From positions 3,219,501-3,283,500 of the forward strand of contig NZ_CP013118.1 in assembly GCF_001443605.1 (NCBI RefSeq): a stretch of DNA of 64,000 nt. Direction: 5' to 3'. The notes beneath the pieces were generated by a model. The model saw only the letters and a program-made list of their open reading frames with translations. It did no database searches and had not been told where the DNA came from. This document shows positions 43,511-53,157 of the stretch, piece after piece. The position numbers and the translations under genes were made by a program. This DNA is from Salinivirga cyanobacteriivorans. GTDB taxonomy: Bacteria > Bacteroidota > Bacteroidia > Bacteroidales > Salinivirgaceae. How positions within the stretch are numbered: position 1 is the first letter of the stretch; each line of letters opens with the position of its first letter.

Positions 43511-45823
43511 ATGAAAAATGTCGACTCAATAAATCACGTAACCGGTAAATCCGTATATCTCGATGATATTCCAGTGCAAAAAGGCACGCTGCATGCCGTT
43601 GTCTTTGGATCGCCTGTTGGGCATGGCAAAATAAAAAGTGTAGATTATGCAGAGGCGAAAAAGTTGCCCGGAATTGCAGCAATTATCACGCATGAAGACA
43701 TTACCGGCGATAACCAAATTGGCGGTATCATCGAAGATGAACCCTTGTTTGCTGAAGAAGAGCTCCACTTTTATGGACAGCCAATTGCACTTATCGTGGC
43801 CAAAGATGCTTTTACAGCCCGCAAAGCAAAGACACTTATAAAAGTCGATGTGGAAGAATATGATGTGGTCACCGATCCTCGTGAAGCCTTTAAACGTGGC
43901 GATTTACTTTTTCCTTCGCGCAGTTTTCAGATGGGAATTGTAGAGGAAGCCTGGAAAACGTGCGAATACATTTTTGAAGGCCGCGCTGATATTGGCGGAC
44001 AGGAACACCTTTATATCGAAACACAGGGTTCTTATGCCTACCCGACAGATAATGGCAGCATAAAAATTCATTCATCCACACAAGGACCCACAGCTGTTCA
44101 GAAAACTGCTGCTCGTGTGCTGGGATTGCCCATGCATCGCATAGAGGTTGACGTAGCTCGATTGGGCGGCGCGTTTGGCGGAAAAGAGGATCAGGCCAGT
44201 GGTTTTGCGACCATGGTAGCGCTGGCAGCTTATGTGATGAAAAAGCCCGTGAAAATTACCCTCGACCGCCCCGATGACATGCAAATGACCGGTAAGCGCC
44301 ATCCATACAGTGCCGATTATAAAATAGGATTGTCAAAAGATCTGAAAATTGTTGCATACCAAACAACCCTTTATCAGAATGGGGGAGCTGCTTCAGATCT
44401 TTCTCCTGCAATTATGGAGCGCACGCTGTTTCACAGTACCAACAGTTATTATGTTCCCAATACCTTTGTTACTGTGCATAGTTGTAAAACTAACCTACCA
44501 CCTAACACCGCATTTCGTGGGTTTGGGGCTCCGCAGGGCGTATTTACAATAGAGTCTGCCATTGCACAAGCTGCCGATGAACTGAATATTCCGGCATATA
44601 AAATTCAGGAGATAAATTTTATCCGCGACGGGCAGGAGTTTCAATATGGTCAAATAGCTGAAAATGTAAATAATAAAGCTACTTACGACCAGGCTATTAA
44701 ACAATATGATTTTGATCAAATACAAAAAGAAACCACCGACTTCAATAAAAAACATGTTGATAAAAAACGTGGGGTATCGATAATGCCTGTTTGTTTCGGT
44801 ATCTCATTCACCAAAACACCCATGAACCAGGCACGTTCACTCGTACATATTTACCAGGATGGCAGTGTGGGAATCAGCACCGGAGCCATTGAAATGGGGC
44901 AGGGTGTGAATACAAAAATAATCCAGGTCGCTGCCGGTATTTTGTCTATTAGTACTGATAAAATTAAGGTAGAATCGACTAACACTACCCGGGTAGCCAA
45001 TACCTCGCCTACAGCTGCAAGTACAGGTGCTGACCTTAATGGGCATGCAACCCGGCTGGCATGCGAAGTATTAATTAACAGATTAAGACATTCTGCTGTA
45101 GAATCGCTTAAATGCAACGATGAGGAGGTGGAAATTAAAGATGAATATGTATACCTTAACGGTGAAAAAACTAAAGTGCATTGGAATGAGCTGGTTGAAG
45201 CTGCATTTCTCAAACGCGTATGTTTGACTGAAAACGGACATTATGCAACGCCAAAAATCAACTTCGACAAAACAAAAGAGAAGGGGCATCCATTTGCCTA
45301 TCACGTATATGGTACCGCTATTACTCAGGTTATAGTCGATTGTGTCAGAGGTACTTATGAATTTGATAAAGTACAAATTGTGCACGATTTTGGGAAAAGC
45401 ATGAACCCCACCATTGATTTTGGACAGGTCGAAGGTGCTCTGGTGCAGGGAATGGGCTGGATGACAATGGAAGAACTGGCCTTTCATCCCAATGGCAAAC
45501 TGGCCAGTGAGTCGCTTTCGACTTATAAAGTTCCGGATATATATGCGGTGCCTAAATCTGTCGATATCGAGGCTCTGGAAACAGAAGGTGCTGAGCTTGC
45601 AATACTCAAATCCAAAGCCGTAGGAGAACCACCGTTTTTATATGGTATCGGGGCATTTTTTGCCATTCGTAATGCCGTAAAATCTTTCAATAGTTCGCAT
45701 AAACCAACATTCCGTGCACCCTATACACACGAAAAAACATTGATGGATTTGTATGCTACGAGCTTAGCAAAGGGTGCTGTTAAAAAATCGAAAGATGGTA
45801 GTGTGAGCGAAGCGGAGGTGTGA
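43511..45823 (+). CDS. Xanthine dehydrogenase molybdopterin-binding subunit (XdhB-type)
   Basis: 770 residues. Molybdopterin-binding landmarks: LGGAFGGKEDQ (about 217), NTAFRGFGAPQG (about 332; the Arg that binds purine in xanthine oxidases), IEMGQGVNTKII (about 459) and the catalytic Glu in KAVGEPPFLYG (about 704). Expected to convert hypoxanthine or xanthine to uric acid, or the reverse under reducing conditions. Length and architecture match XdhB-type subunits. A large hairpin at 45966-45994 follows. Confidence 0.94.
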   Translation: MKNVDSINHVTGKSVYLDDIPVQKGTLHAVVFGSPVGHGKIKSVDYAEAKKLPGIAAIITHEDITGDNQIGGIIEDEPLFAEEELHFYGQPIALIVAKDAFTARKAKTLIKVDVEEYDVVTDPREAFKRGDLLFPSRSFQMGIVEEAWKTCEYIFEGRADIGGQEHLYIETQGSYAYPTDNGSIKIHSSTQGPTAVQKTAARVLGLPMHRIEVDVARLGGAFGGKEDQASGFATMVALAAYVMKKPVKITLDRPDDMQMTGKRHPYSADYKIGLSKDLKIVAYQTTLYQNGGAASDLSPAIMERTLFHSTNSYYVPNTFVTVHSCKTNLPPNTAFRGFGAPQGVFTIESAIAQAADELNIPAYKIQEINFIRDGQEFQYGQIAENVNNKATYDQAIKQYDFDQIQKETTDFNKKHVDKKRGVSIMPVCFGISFTKTPMNQARSLVHIYQDGSVGISTGAIEMGQGVNTKIIQVAAGILSISTDKIKVESTNTTRVANTSPTAASTGADLNGHATRLACEVLINRLRHSAVESLKCNDEEVEIKDEYVYLNGEKTKVHWNELVEAAFLKRVCLTENGHYATPKINFDKTKEKGHPFAYHVYGTAITQVIVDCVRGTYEFDKVQIVHDFGKSMNPTIDFGQVEGALVQGMGWMTMEELAFHPNGKLASESLSTYKVPDIYAVPKSVDIEALETEGAELAILKSKAVGEPPFLYGIGAFFAIRNAVKSFNSSHKPTFRAPYTHEKTLMDLYATSLAKGAVKKSKDGSVSEAEV

Positions 45824-45965
45824 TTGTTGAAAGTTCACTTTATAATCGCACAAGGAATCGATTGCGCGAACTTGTAATCCGAGTGTGCTATCGACTATAA
45901 AATTCTAACTAAATATACTAATCTAATTCAGAGAATCAAGAAAGAAAATCTTACAATCTTTGAGC

Positions 45966-45994
45966 ATCGCGCACGGAAAACATTTCCGCGCGAT
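45966..45994. terminator. Hairpin between convergent xdhB-like and ssnA genes (possible terminator)
   Basis: Stem ATCGCGC / GCGCGAT (7 bp), a 2-nt bulge, then GGAAA / TTTCC with a 3-nt loop. No clear T-run on either side, so terminator function is uncertain, but it lies in the 284-bp gap between two convergent genes that otherwise holds nothing I recognise. Confidence 0.45.
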
Positions 45995-46107
45995 CAGGGA
46001 TCGTAAGTAAAAATAGAATTTTCATACTAGTGCATACTGCAGTTTGGGTGCCCTATTGCACAAAACAGGAGCAGAAAGAACAGACCAATAATATGTAGAA
46101 GTTAAAA

Positions 46108-47376
46108 CTACCCTTGCTTCTGCATGGCATCCCATAACCTCAGGGATTGTTCTTTGGTGAATGCCAGTACTTCTGATTCATTAACGGTTTGTATCTTTTT
46201 GTCTTTGACGATCAGTTTTCCATCTGAAATTACGTGTTGTACATGGTTGGAATTGAGTCCAAAAATGAAGTGCCCTAAAAAGTTCTCCGAGGTGAGAGCG
46301 GTGGGGCCGTCATAATCTAAAACCACCAGGTTGTTTTCGCCATCCCCTGTGAAGTTATTTTGTGCCAAATAGCGATGTGCATTGCGGAAGCGTTGGTAGG
46401 CGCCCGGGAAATCAATATTGTCGACGCCCTGTCCGGCAAAAAAGGCGGCTTTGGCGCTTTGCAACATATCGCTGTGCATTCCGTCGGTTCCCAGTATGAT
46501 ATTTTCACCCAGCCCCTGACCATTGAAATGCCCAACATTATTGTTCTGGTTACTTTCTTTGTTTTCGACTACCCATGCACCACTTTCTTTAAAGAGCTCA
46601 CGTTCTTTTTCGCTGAGGTGCAGGCTATGGATCAGTAAGTTTTTGGAGTTGTTTAAAAGTCCATGGTCATTTAACCGCTCAATTACTCGTTTACCATGGG
46701 TTTCACTGCAGTGTGTCTGGTCATAGATTCCTTCGGCAACATGAATATGTAGACCCGAATTTGTATCCTGTACAAGCTTAGCGGCCTTTTTCATAGTTTC
46801 ATCACTCACAGTAAATGATGCATGCATACCGACGAGACCCTGATGTTTTTGAAGATGTCGCTTGTTTTCTTCGAGGCCTTTTTGTGCCTTTTCCATTCCG
46901 TCACGATCAGTAATTTCATAGGCAAGCAAGTGGCTCACACCAACTTTTTCAAATGCTTTGGTGATGATATCCAATGACCCATCTATGTGGTTTGGAGAAG
47001 CATGGTGATCTATGGCAAATGTACTTCCACTTTTTGCACATGCAATGGCAGAGGCAAGGGCACTTGCTTCAATAGTATCTTTATCCAGTGATTTGTCCAG
47101 TGTCCACCATACATATCGTAATATTTCGCGGAAGTTTTCCGGCGCTTTCCGGGGTGCAGGCATCCCTTTAGCCAATGCTGAATATACGTGATGATGGCCA
47201 ACAACAAATGATTTGGTTACAAGCTTTCCTTCACAATCTATTATTTCTGAACCGGCTTGCTCATCTATTTTGTCCATGAACTCAATACGGGCATTTGTGC
47301 CCGGGTTTAGCCTGATATGTGTATTCTTAAATTCTAGTGTTTCCCAATCAATATATGTGGCGTTCTTTAGAATCAT
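46108..47376 (-). CDS. ssnA: SsnA-type amidohydrolase
   Basis: 422 residues of the metal-dependent amidohydrolase superfamily, SsnA type. Metal-site motifs: VVGHHHVYSALAKGMPAPRK (about residue 58), HIHVAEG (about 212), HSLHLSE (about 245) and LGTDGMHSDM (about 295). SsnA is a constant member of the anaerobic purine and uric acid degradation gene set; by family it should hydrolyse a ring or amidine intermediate, but its exact substrate is unsettled. A 240-bp gap with a MITE-like element separates it from the upstream hydroxylase gene. Confidence 0.93.
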   Translation of the reverse strand: MILKNATYIDWETLEFKNTHIRLNPGTNARIEFMDKIDEQAGSEIIDCEGKLVTKSFVVGHHHVYSALAKGMPAPRKAPENFREILRYVWWTLDKSLDKDTIEASALASAIACAKSGSTFAIDHHASPNHIDGSLDIITKAFEKVGVSHLLAYEITDRDGMEKAQKGLEENKRHLQKHQGLVGMHASFTVSDETMKKAAKLVQDTNSGLHIHVAEGIYDQTHCSETHGKRVIERLNDHGLLNNSKNLLIHSLHLSEKERELFKESGAWVVENKESNQNNNVGHFNGQGLGENIILGTDGMHSDMLQSAKAAFFAGQGVDNIDFPGAYQRFRNAHRYLAQNNFTGDGENNLVVLDYDGPTALTSENFLGHFIFGLNSNHVQHVISDGKLIVKDKKIQTVNESEVLAFTKEQSLRLWDAMQKQG

Positions 47377-47409
47377 ATTGTTTTGTTTTTTTGTTTAGAA
47401 TTTTTAATA

Positions 47410-47613
47410 ATGTCACCCCCCATGGGGATTATAATTTTTTTTATTACCGATATATCAAGCCTTTAGTGTTGGCTCATTTATAAAATTCGTTTTGTCTTTC
47501 ATTGATTTATGTTCATTAATTTACAAATGATATATTTATTAATAAGCCTGTTTGAGCTGAAATATCGGTAAAACTCGGAACTTAACTCTTATTTTAACCC
47601 CTGAGGGTGACAT
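47410..47613. repeat. MITE-like element with nested inverted repeats
   Basis: Outer arms ATGTCACCC (47410-47418) and GGGTGACAT (47605-47613), each followed inward by a GGGG/CCCC block, and inner arms TTACCGATAT (47444-47453) and ATATCGGTAA (47562-47571). Together they form an about 204-bp palindromic unit with an AT-rich centre and no frame. It fills the gap between the ssnA gene and the XdhD-like gene that precedes it in the direction of transcription. Confidence 0.65.
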
Positions 47614-47616
47614 ATT

Positions 47617-50172
47617 TTAAGATTTTTTTCTTTGCATGGGCAGTTTTGTTCGGCGGATTCCGTCAAAAGTGTACAGCGCATTGGCAACAGCCCCGGCTGT
47701 CGGGCATAATCCAATTTCGCCGATACCTTTAGCGCCATAGGGTCCAATGGGATCTTCTTCTTCTATACCAATGACATCGACCTTCGGCATTTCCTTTGCT
47801 CTTAAAATGCCAATATCATTGTATTTATAGCTGAGCGGATAGCCATCTTTCAAGGGGAAGTCTTCTGTAAGTGCGTAGCCCAGACCCATGTGAACGGCAC
47901 CCTCTATTTGCCCTTCGAAAAGCGTGCGGTTCATTATTTTACCGGCGTCGTGCGCTGCTATAACCTTGTCAACTTTTCCATTGTCGTCAAGTATAACGAC
48001 CTGTGTGGCATATCCGTAGGCGAAGTGAATTTTTGGGTCCTCCACATCATCACCCGGAGCACAAGTAAAGTCGCAAACATATTTGCCTTTGTAAGTTCTG
48101 CCAACCAGGGCTTCCATAGTGCTGCCTTTGAGGTCATTGGTTATATGCTTTGAGGCGTCTATTATGGCATTGGCCACCAATGCTGTAGCACGTGATGAGG
48201 TGGTCATTCCTGTGGGTACGCCGGCATCGGTTTCTACTTTTACCTCAATATGTTCCGGATTAATTCCTGTTTCGCTGTGTAGGGTCTGAATGGCCATGGT
48301 GTGTACGCCTTGTCCCATTTCTGTCCAGCCGTGGTTCACAACTATATGGTCTTTAGCTTTAATCTCAATTTTCACTTCACTATCGTCGATCATTCCATTG
48401 CCAACACCTGTGTTTTTTATGCCTGTAGCAATTCCTGCAAACCGTGCTTTTTGGAACTCATCCTTCACTGCTTCAAGTGTTTTTTTAAGCCCCACGCCCT
48501 GTAGCTTTTGCCCCGTGGCTGTTTTGGCTCCATCTTCCAGCGCATTGTCGTAGCGTATTTGCCAGCGGTCAAATCCTCCTTGTTTACAAATATCGTCGAT
48601 GCAGCTTTCTATGGCAAAAATTACCTGTGGAACACCAAATCCCCGCATCGCACCGCATGGGATGTTATTTGTGTAGGCGGTAACTGCTTTAATGTCTACT
48701 GAGGGCACGGTATAACCTCCTGTTGCATGGCCTACTACACGTTCCATCACTTTTGTGCCAACCGATGCGTAAGCGCCGGTATCGCCAATGGCATCGAGTT
48801 TAACGCCTGTAAATTTGCCGTTTTTATCGCAGGCCAGGCCTATGTTCATCCATACCGGATGCCGCTTGGGGTGCATGCGCATAGATTCTTCACGTGTCAG
48901 GTGTACCTTAACCGGCTTTTGTAATAAATAAGCATACATTGAAACGTGCCCTTGTACCGTGAGATCTTCTTTTCCACCAAAACCACCGCCATTTTGAACC
49001 TGGACGGCTATTACTTTTTCTTCTTCAATCCCCAGAATTTTAGCTACCAGTTTCCTGTCGACATAGGCTCCCTGCCCTTGAGTGTAGAGGCGAATACCGT
49101 CGTTTTCCGGTTTGGCAATTCCTGTTTCTGTTTCAAGAAATGCATGTTCAATGCGCTGTGTTTCATATATTCCAGTGGAGGTATAAGCAGCCTCTTCGAA
49201 GGCTTTATCCACATCGCCAAAATTAATGGCACACGTTTCCAGTACATTAGATCGTCCTTCATGTACCTGGGGGCTTTCGGGTTTAGCTGCTTCATGCATA
49301 TCTGTTACTGCCTCGAGCACCTCGTATTCCACGTTAATTAATCCTAAAGCTTCTCTTGCTATTGCATCTGTCTCAGCAACAACCCCCGCTAAAACGTCCC
49401 CGATGTAACGGGTGATTTCATTTTCACCGATCATGAGCGGCCAATCCTGAAAAATAAGGCCCTGGAATTGTTCGCCGGGAATATCTTTTGCCGTAAATAC
49501 CCGCTCAACTCCGGGTAGTTTTTCTGCTTTTGTGGTATTTATTTTTATCACGCGGGCACGCGGATGTTCACTAAACTTTAGTGCTCCGTGCAGCATACCC
49601 TCAAAGCGCATGTCGTCTACAAAATCTCTGAATCCGAGGGCAGTTTCTTCCGACTGGTATTTTGGGTAGCGCCCGCCAATGGTTGCTGATTTTTCATATT
49701 TTTTGGGTTGTTCATCCCGTAAAATGGCAAATGCTTCTTCAATAGCATCTACAATTTTCACATAACCTGTACACCGGCATATATTGGGCGATATAGCTTT
49801 GAAAATTTCATCCCGTGAGGGCTTTGTGTTTGTATTGTAAAGACTTTTCGCCCGCATGATCATTCCGGGTGAACAAAAACCGCATTGTACTGAACCGCGT
49901 TCTGCAAAAGCCTTACTTATGACAGTTTTAAATTGTTCCGGTAGTCCTTCAATGGTGTTTACTTCATCATTTTCAATACTTTTCATTTTAGTCCGGCACG
50001 CCAGTCTTGCTTTTCCGTTTATTTCAACGGTACAGGCACCGCAGGTACCCTGACCCGAACAACCGTCTTTCAGGGTGGTGATGTTTAGGTCGTTACGCAA
50101 ATGCGAAAGCAATGATTGCGATTCGTCTCCGCTGTAAGCTGTTTGTACGCCGTTGAGTGTATATCTAATCAT
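47617..50172 (-). CDS. Molybdenum hydroxylase with fused [2Fe-2S] and molybdopterin domains (XdhD-like)
   Basis: 851 residues in one chain without a FAD domain. [2Fe-2S] domain first: GCSGQGTCGACTV (about residue 38), CGFCSPGM and ICRCTGY (about 97-137). Then the molybdopterin part: GGFGGKEDL (about 400), AMRGFGVPQ (about 510), EMGQGVHTM (about 620) and the catalytic Glu in AKGIGEIGL (residue 819). This is the layout of E. coli XdhD and of selenium-dependent molybdenum hydroxylases of purine fermenters. Without FAD it needs a separate electron partner; YgfK is a candidate by context. Overlaps the threonine-synthase-like gene by 8 bp. Confidence 0.93.
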   Translation of the reverse strand: MIRYTLNGVQTAYSGDESQSLLSHLRNDLNITTLKDGCSGQGTCGACTVEINGKARLACRTKMKSIENDEVNTIEGLPEQFKTVISKAFAERGSVQCGFCSPGMIMRAKSLYNTNTKPSRDEIFKAISPNICRCTGYVKIVDAIEEAFAILRDEQPKKYEKSATIGGRYPKYQSEETALGFRDFVDDMRFEGMLHGALKFSEHPRARVIKINTTKAEKLPGVERVFTAKDIPGEQFQGLIFQDWPLMIGENEITRYIGDVLAGVVAETDAIAREALGLINVEYEVLEAVTDMHEAAKPESPQVHEGRSNVLETCAINFGDVDKAFEEAAYTSTGIYETQRIEHAFLETETGIAKPENDGIRLYTQGQGAYVDRKLVAKILGIEEEKVIAVQVQNGGGFGGKEDLTVQGHVSMYAYLLQKPVKVHLTREESMRMHPKRHPVWMNIGLACDKNGKFTGVKLDAIGDTGAYASVGTKVMERVVGHATGGYTVPSVDIKAVTAYTNNIPCGAMRGFGVPQVIFAIESCIDDICKQGGFDRWQIRYDNALEDGAKTATGQKLQGVGLKKTLEAVKDEFQKARFAGIATGIKNTGVGNGMIDDSEVKIEIKAKDHIVVNHGWTEMGQGVHTMAIQTLHSETGINPEHIEVKVETDAGVPTGMTTSSRATALVANAIIDASKHITNDLKGSTMEALVGRTYKGKYVCDFTCAPGDDVEDPKIHFAYGYATQVVILDDNGKVDKVIAAHDAGKIMNRTLFEGQIEGAVHMGLGYALTEDFPLKDGYPLSYKYNDIGILRAKEMPKVDVIGIEEEDPIGPYGAKGIGEIGLCPTAGAVANALYTFDGIRRTKLPMQRKKS

Positions 50173-51403
50173 GATATATTTTTTTCAGGTTGTCGATGTT
50201 GGGCATAATAGGAGCAGGTATTTGAATCATTTTTTGAACTGCTTTGAGATCTTTTAGTCCACTTCCGGTAAGCAATACCACATTTTTTGACCCTTTATCC
50301 AGCTTGCTGTGTTTTTTGTAGTGTAATAGACCTCCAAACGCTGCGGCTGCTGCAGGCTCTGCGAAAACTCCAGTATTTTTAGAAAGTTTGTACGATGCTT
50401 CCAGTATTTCATTGTCTTCTATGGCAATAGCTTCTCCATTATAAGAAGTAATGAAATTTTTAGCCATATGATAGTTTCTTGGTATATCGACTGAGATGGA
50501 ATCGGCAATCGTGTTGCTCTGTTTCACAACAAATTCACTGTTTGATAAGTTGCGTGCTATGTTGTCGCTTCCGGTTGATTGTACCGCAACAATAGTAGGC
50601 ATTTTTTCAATGAGTCCCAGTTTCAGCAAATCCTCAAAGCCTTTGTAGACCCCTGAAATAATTACGCCATCGCCAACGGGTACAAATATACGATCAGGAG
50701 CCTGATACCCCATTTGTTCATATAATTCAAAGGCTACGGTCTTTTTCCCTTCAATGGTTAATGGATTAAACCCTGTGTTGCGGTTGTACCATCCAAGTTC
50801 CTCTGTAGCTTTTATGCTAAGGTCAAAAGCATCGTCATAAGTACCATCCACAGGAATCAGGGTAGCACCATACATTAAAATCTGGGTGAGTTTGGCCACA
50901 GGAGCAGATGCCGGTACCATGATGATACCTTGCTGACCCTGTGCTGCGCAAATTCCGGCCAGTGATGAACCAGCATTGCCTGTTGAGGCTGTTACAATCG
51001 TATTGATTTCCTGCTCTTTGGCGTATGCTGAGACTATTGCTGAGGCCCTGTCTTTATATGAAAATGTTGGGTTTTGTGCATCATCTTTTATTAAAATAGT
51101 CCCTTCAGTCTCTTCATTATCAATCTTGTCGAGCGTATAAAGAGGTGTTTGTCCTATGGCTAAATTTGGTAGGCTTTCTGAGTTTTTAATGGGTAAAAGA
51201 TCCAGAAAACCTCGACTTTTAAGACTATCGAAAGTTTGTTGTTTTATCGACTCGTAGTCATATATAGTTTTCAGCACCCCTTTTGGAGGCTGATTGGCAG
51301 TGTTTTTTTTATTACACTCCGGACACATGTATTGTATCTCGAGCGGATTGTAAGTAGCTCCACAATCGTTACACTTGTATTGGAATTTTGGTGTGGTAGT
51401 CAT
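50165..51403 (-). CDS. Threonine synthase-like PLP enzyme with N-terminal zinc ribbon
   Basis: 412 residues. N-terminal CxxC...CxxC zinc ribbon (CNDCGATYN, MCPEC; residues 11-34), then a fold type II PLP domain with the cofactor lysine in NPTFSYKDRAS (about residue 116), the ASTGNAGSS phosphate loop (about 143) and the C-terminal LLTGSGLKD. Threonine synthases look like this, but translational overlap with the XdhD-like gene and location inside a purine-degradation locus suggest another beta-elimination or replacement reaction, possibly on a diaminopropionate-like intermediate. That specific role is inference. Confidence 0.9.
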   Translation of the reverse strand: MTTTPKFQYKCNDCGATYNPLEIQYMCPECNKKNTANQPPKGVLKTIYDYESIKQQTFDSLKSRGFLDLLPIKNSESLPNLAIGQTPLYTLDKIDNEETEGTILIKDDAQNPTFSYKDRASAIVSAYAKEQEINTIVTASTGNAGSSLAGICAAQGQQGIIMVPASAPVAKLTQILMYGATLIPVDGTYDDAFDLSIKATEELGWYNRNTGFNPLTIEGKKTVAFELYEQMGYQAPDRIFVPVGDGVIISGVYKGFEDLLKLGLIEKMPTIVAVQSTGSDNIARNLSNSEFVVKQSNTIADSISVDIPRNYHMAKNFITSYNGEAIAIEDNEILEASYKLSKNTGVFAEPAAAAAFGGLLHYKKHSKLDKGSKNVVLLTGSGLKDLKAVQKMIQIPAPIMPNIDNLKKIYHD

Positions 51404-51432
51404 ATTGCAATTTAGTGATTAATCGAAAAAGC

Positions 51433-51478
51433 AAAAAGTTGCTAATGGACAATTTTCAGTGTCCGGAAGCAACTTTTT
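51433..51478 (-). terminator. Nested hairpin terminator after the TrpB-like PLP gene
   Basis: Stem AAAAAGTTGCT (51433-51443) with AGCAACTTTTT (51468-51478) and an inner GGACA / TGTCC pairing; on the minus strand a T-run follows. It lies 39 bp past the stop of the 51517-52992 gene and so separates it from the threonine-synthase-like gene. Confidence 0.85.
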
Positions 51479-51516
51479 TGGGTTTTATTGTTAAAAAACT
51501 GATTACCGGACAAATG

Positions 51517-52992
51517 CTATTTAAGCAGTCCTGTTCGGTCGTTAAATTCGTTAATCAGTTCATCCCAACGATATACCTGGTTGAAAATTTTGTCCCATAT
51601 TGCGCGATCATCCCACAATTGATTTAAGTCTTCAAGTTCTTTGGCTTGTTGCTCAATCCAGGTAAAATATTTCAGGTTATGGATATTCTTCCGGTCATAA
51701 TAGCCAAATTCTTTGGTATGATCTACTGTGGTTCCAAAAATACATTTTTCAAAATCTTTTGCAGCCTCAATTTCGCTATATTTTCCATTGCTTTCTTTTT
51801 GCTCATCAAGGCGTGAGCGATACATGTCGGCAGAGTCAGTTGCCACGGTAATTATTACATCTTCTTCGGTCATTTCGTAATATTTGGCAGTTTTGATGGC
51901 CGATAGCAGATTGCCTATGCCAGAAATACCAATTAAATGCAGCTCTTTGATGATTTCTTCGTCTATGCCCTGACTTTTCAGATATTTTAAACCCTCGGGC
52001 TCGTTAAAAAGCCTCAGGATGCGCATACAATCTTCATCATCAATGGCAGTTACCATGTCTGTATTCTTAACATTGTGAATCCATGGTACATGTTTGTCGC
52101 CGATTCCTTCGATACGGTGGCCGCCAAATCCATTTCTGAGCAGGGTTGGGCACTGAAGTGCTTCTGAAGCCACAACTTTTAAGTGTGGTGCAACTGTACG
52201 CAGGTAATCTCCTGCAGCAATTGTTCCTGCCGAACCTGTTGCTGAAACATAGGCAGCTAAACGTCCATTTTGCGGCTTTACAGCACTGTAAACTTCTTCA
52301 ATGGCTTTTCCTGTTGTATGGTAGTGCCATACGGCATTGCCAAATTCATCAAATTGGTTGAATATCATGCAATCAGGGCGAGTGCGGCGAATTTCCCAGC
52401 ATTTATCGTAAATTTCTTTCACATTAGATTCACAGCCTGGTGTGGCAATTACCTCTGAACCAATTTCGTCGCGCAACCATGAAAAACGTTCCTGACTCAT
52501 CTCTTCTGGCAAAATAGCTACTGATTCTGTACCCATTAGTTTAGAATCAAAAGCTCCGCCACGGCAGTAGTTGCCTGTGGAGGGCCAAACTGCTTTGTGA
52601 TAAGTTGGGTCGTATTCTCCTGTAGTGATGCGTGGCGCTAAACAGCCATAGGCTGCACCGACTTTGTGTGCACCTGTGGGGAACCATTTACCGATAAGCA
52701 GTACAATTTTAGCCTTTACACCGGTGATTTCAGGTGGTAGTTCCAGGTAATTAACATCTCCATACAATCCACCTTTTTCTGTGGGTTCATTTTTCCATGT
52801 AATACGGAATAGGTTAAGTGGATTAATCTCCCATAATCCTACATCTTTTAGTTGGTCTTTAATTTTTCCGGGGATCAGGTCCGGGTGACGCTGTTGCTCA
52901 AAGGTTGGCAGAATTATATTGCGCTCCTTAAAGCGTTGTACTGCATTTTCAAGTGCTTTTTCGTTGGTTACTTTATCGGTGAGTGAAATCAT
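51517..52992 (-). CDS. Fold type II PLP-dependent lyase-like protein (TrpB-like), in place of YgeX
   Basis: 491 residues. PLP lysine in the motif WFPTGAHKVGAAYG (about residue 110), WPSTGNYCRGGAF (about 137; substrate loop) and the phosphate-binding glycine loop SATGSAGTIAAGDYL (about 252). It is longer than YgeX (about 400) and clearly not the same subfamily; the nearest pattern is a tryptophan synthase beta-like or cysteine-synthase-like group of unassigned function. No indole-channel context and no TrpA nearby. Divergently transcribed from the Lrp-type regulator over a 165-bp gap, and closed by its own terminator, so it is a separately regulated gene. Confidence 0.9.
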   Translation of the reverse strand: MISLTDKVTNEKALENAVQRFKERNIILPTFEQQRHPDLIPGKIKDQLKDVGLWEINPLNLFRITWKNEPTEKGGLYGDVNYLELPPEITGVKAKIVLLIGKWFPTGAHKVGAAYGCLAPRITTGEYDPTYHKAVWPSTGNYCRGGAFDSKLMGTESVAILPEEMSQERFSWLRDEIGSEVIATPGCESNVKEIYDKCWEIRRTRPDCMIFNQFDEFGNAVWHYHTTGKAIEEVYSAVKPQNGRLAAYVSATGSAGTIAAGDYLRTVAPHLKVVASEALQCPTLLRNGFGGHRIEGIGDKHVPWIHNVKNTDMVTAIDDEDCMRILRLFNEPEGLKYLKSQGIDEEIIKELHLIGISGIGNLLSAIKTAKYYEMTEEDVIITVATDSADMYRSRLDEQKESNGKYSEIEAAKDFEKCIFGTTVDHTKEFGYYDRKNIHNLKYFTWIEQQAKELEDLNQLWDDRAIWDKIFNQVYRWDELINEFNDRTGLLK

Positions 52993-53157
52993 TTCAGATT
53001 GTTTTAGATTATTTTGCTTTGCAATATACTAAAAGTGTACGAAAGTTCTATGTTGTGTTTTAATCTTGGGAAATAGTTTGATTATTTTTATTTTAATTAG
53101 AAAAATTTTATATTTGATGTGTTTAAGATTTTGATTAAAAGGAAATATCTCTGACCT

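Noticed and set aside
50165..51403. Ordinary threonine biosynthesis (thrC)
   Set aside because: No thrA or thrB nearby and translational overlap with a molybdenum hydroxylase gene; kept as threonine-synthase-like only.
51517..52992. Calling this gene ygeX (diaminopropionate ammonia-lyase)
   Set aside because: It is about 90 residues longer and its PLP motif (TGAHKVGAAYG) differs from the YgeX motif; only context suggests a replacement.
53109..53116. TATATTTG as a complete promoter of the Lrp-type gene
   Set aside because: The nearest TTTG is 28 nt upstream, too far for the 19-21 nt spacing; only a half match. The same problem applies at 7445-7452 and 12972-12979.
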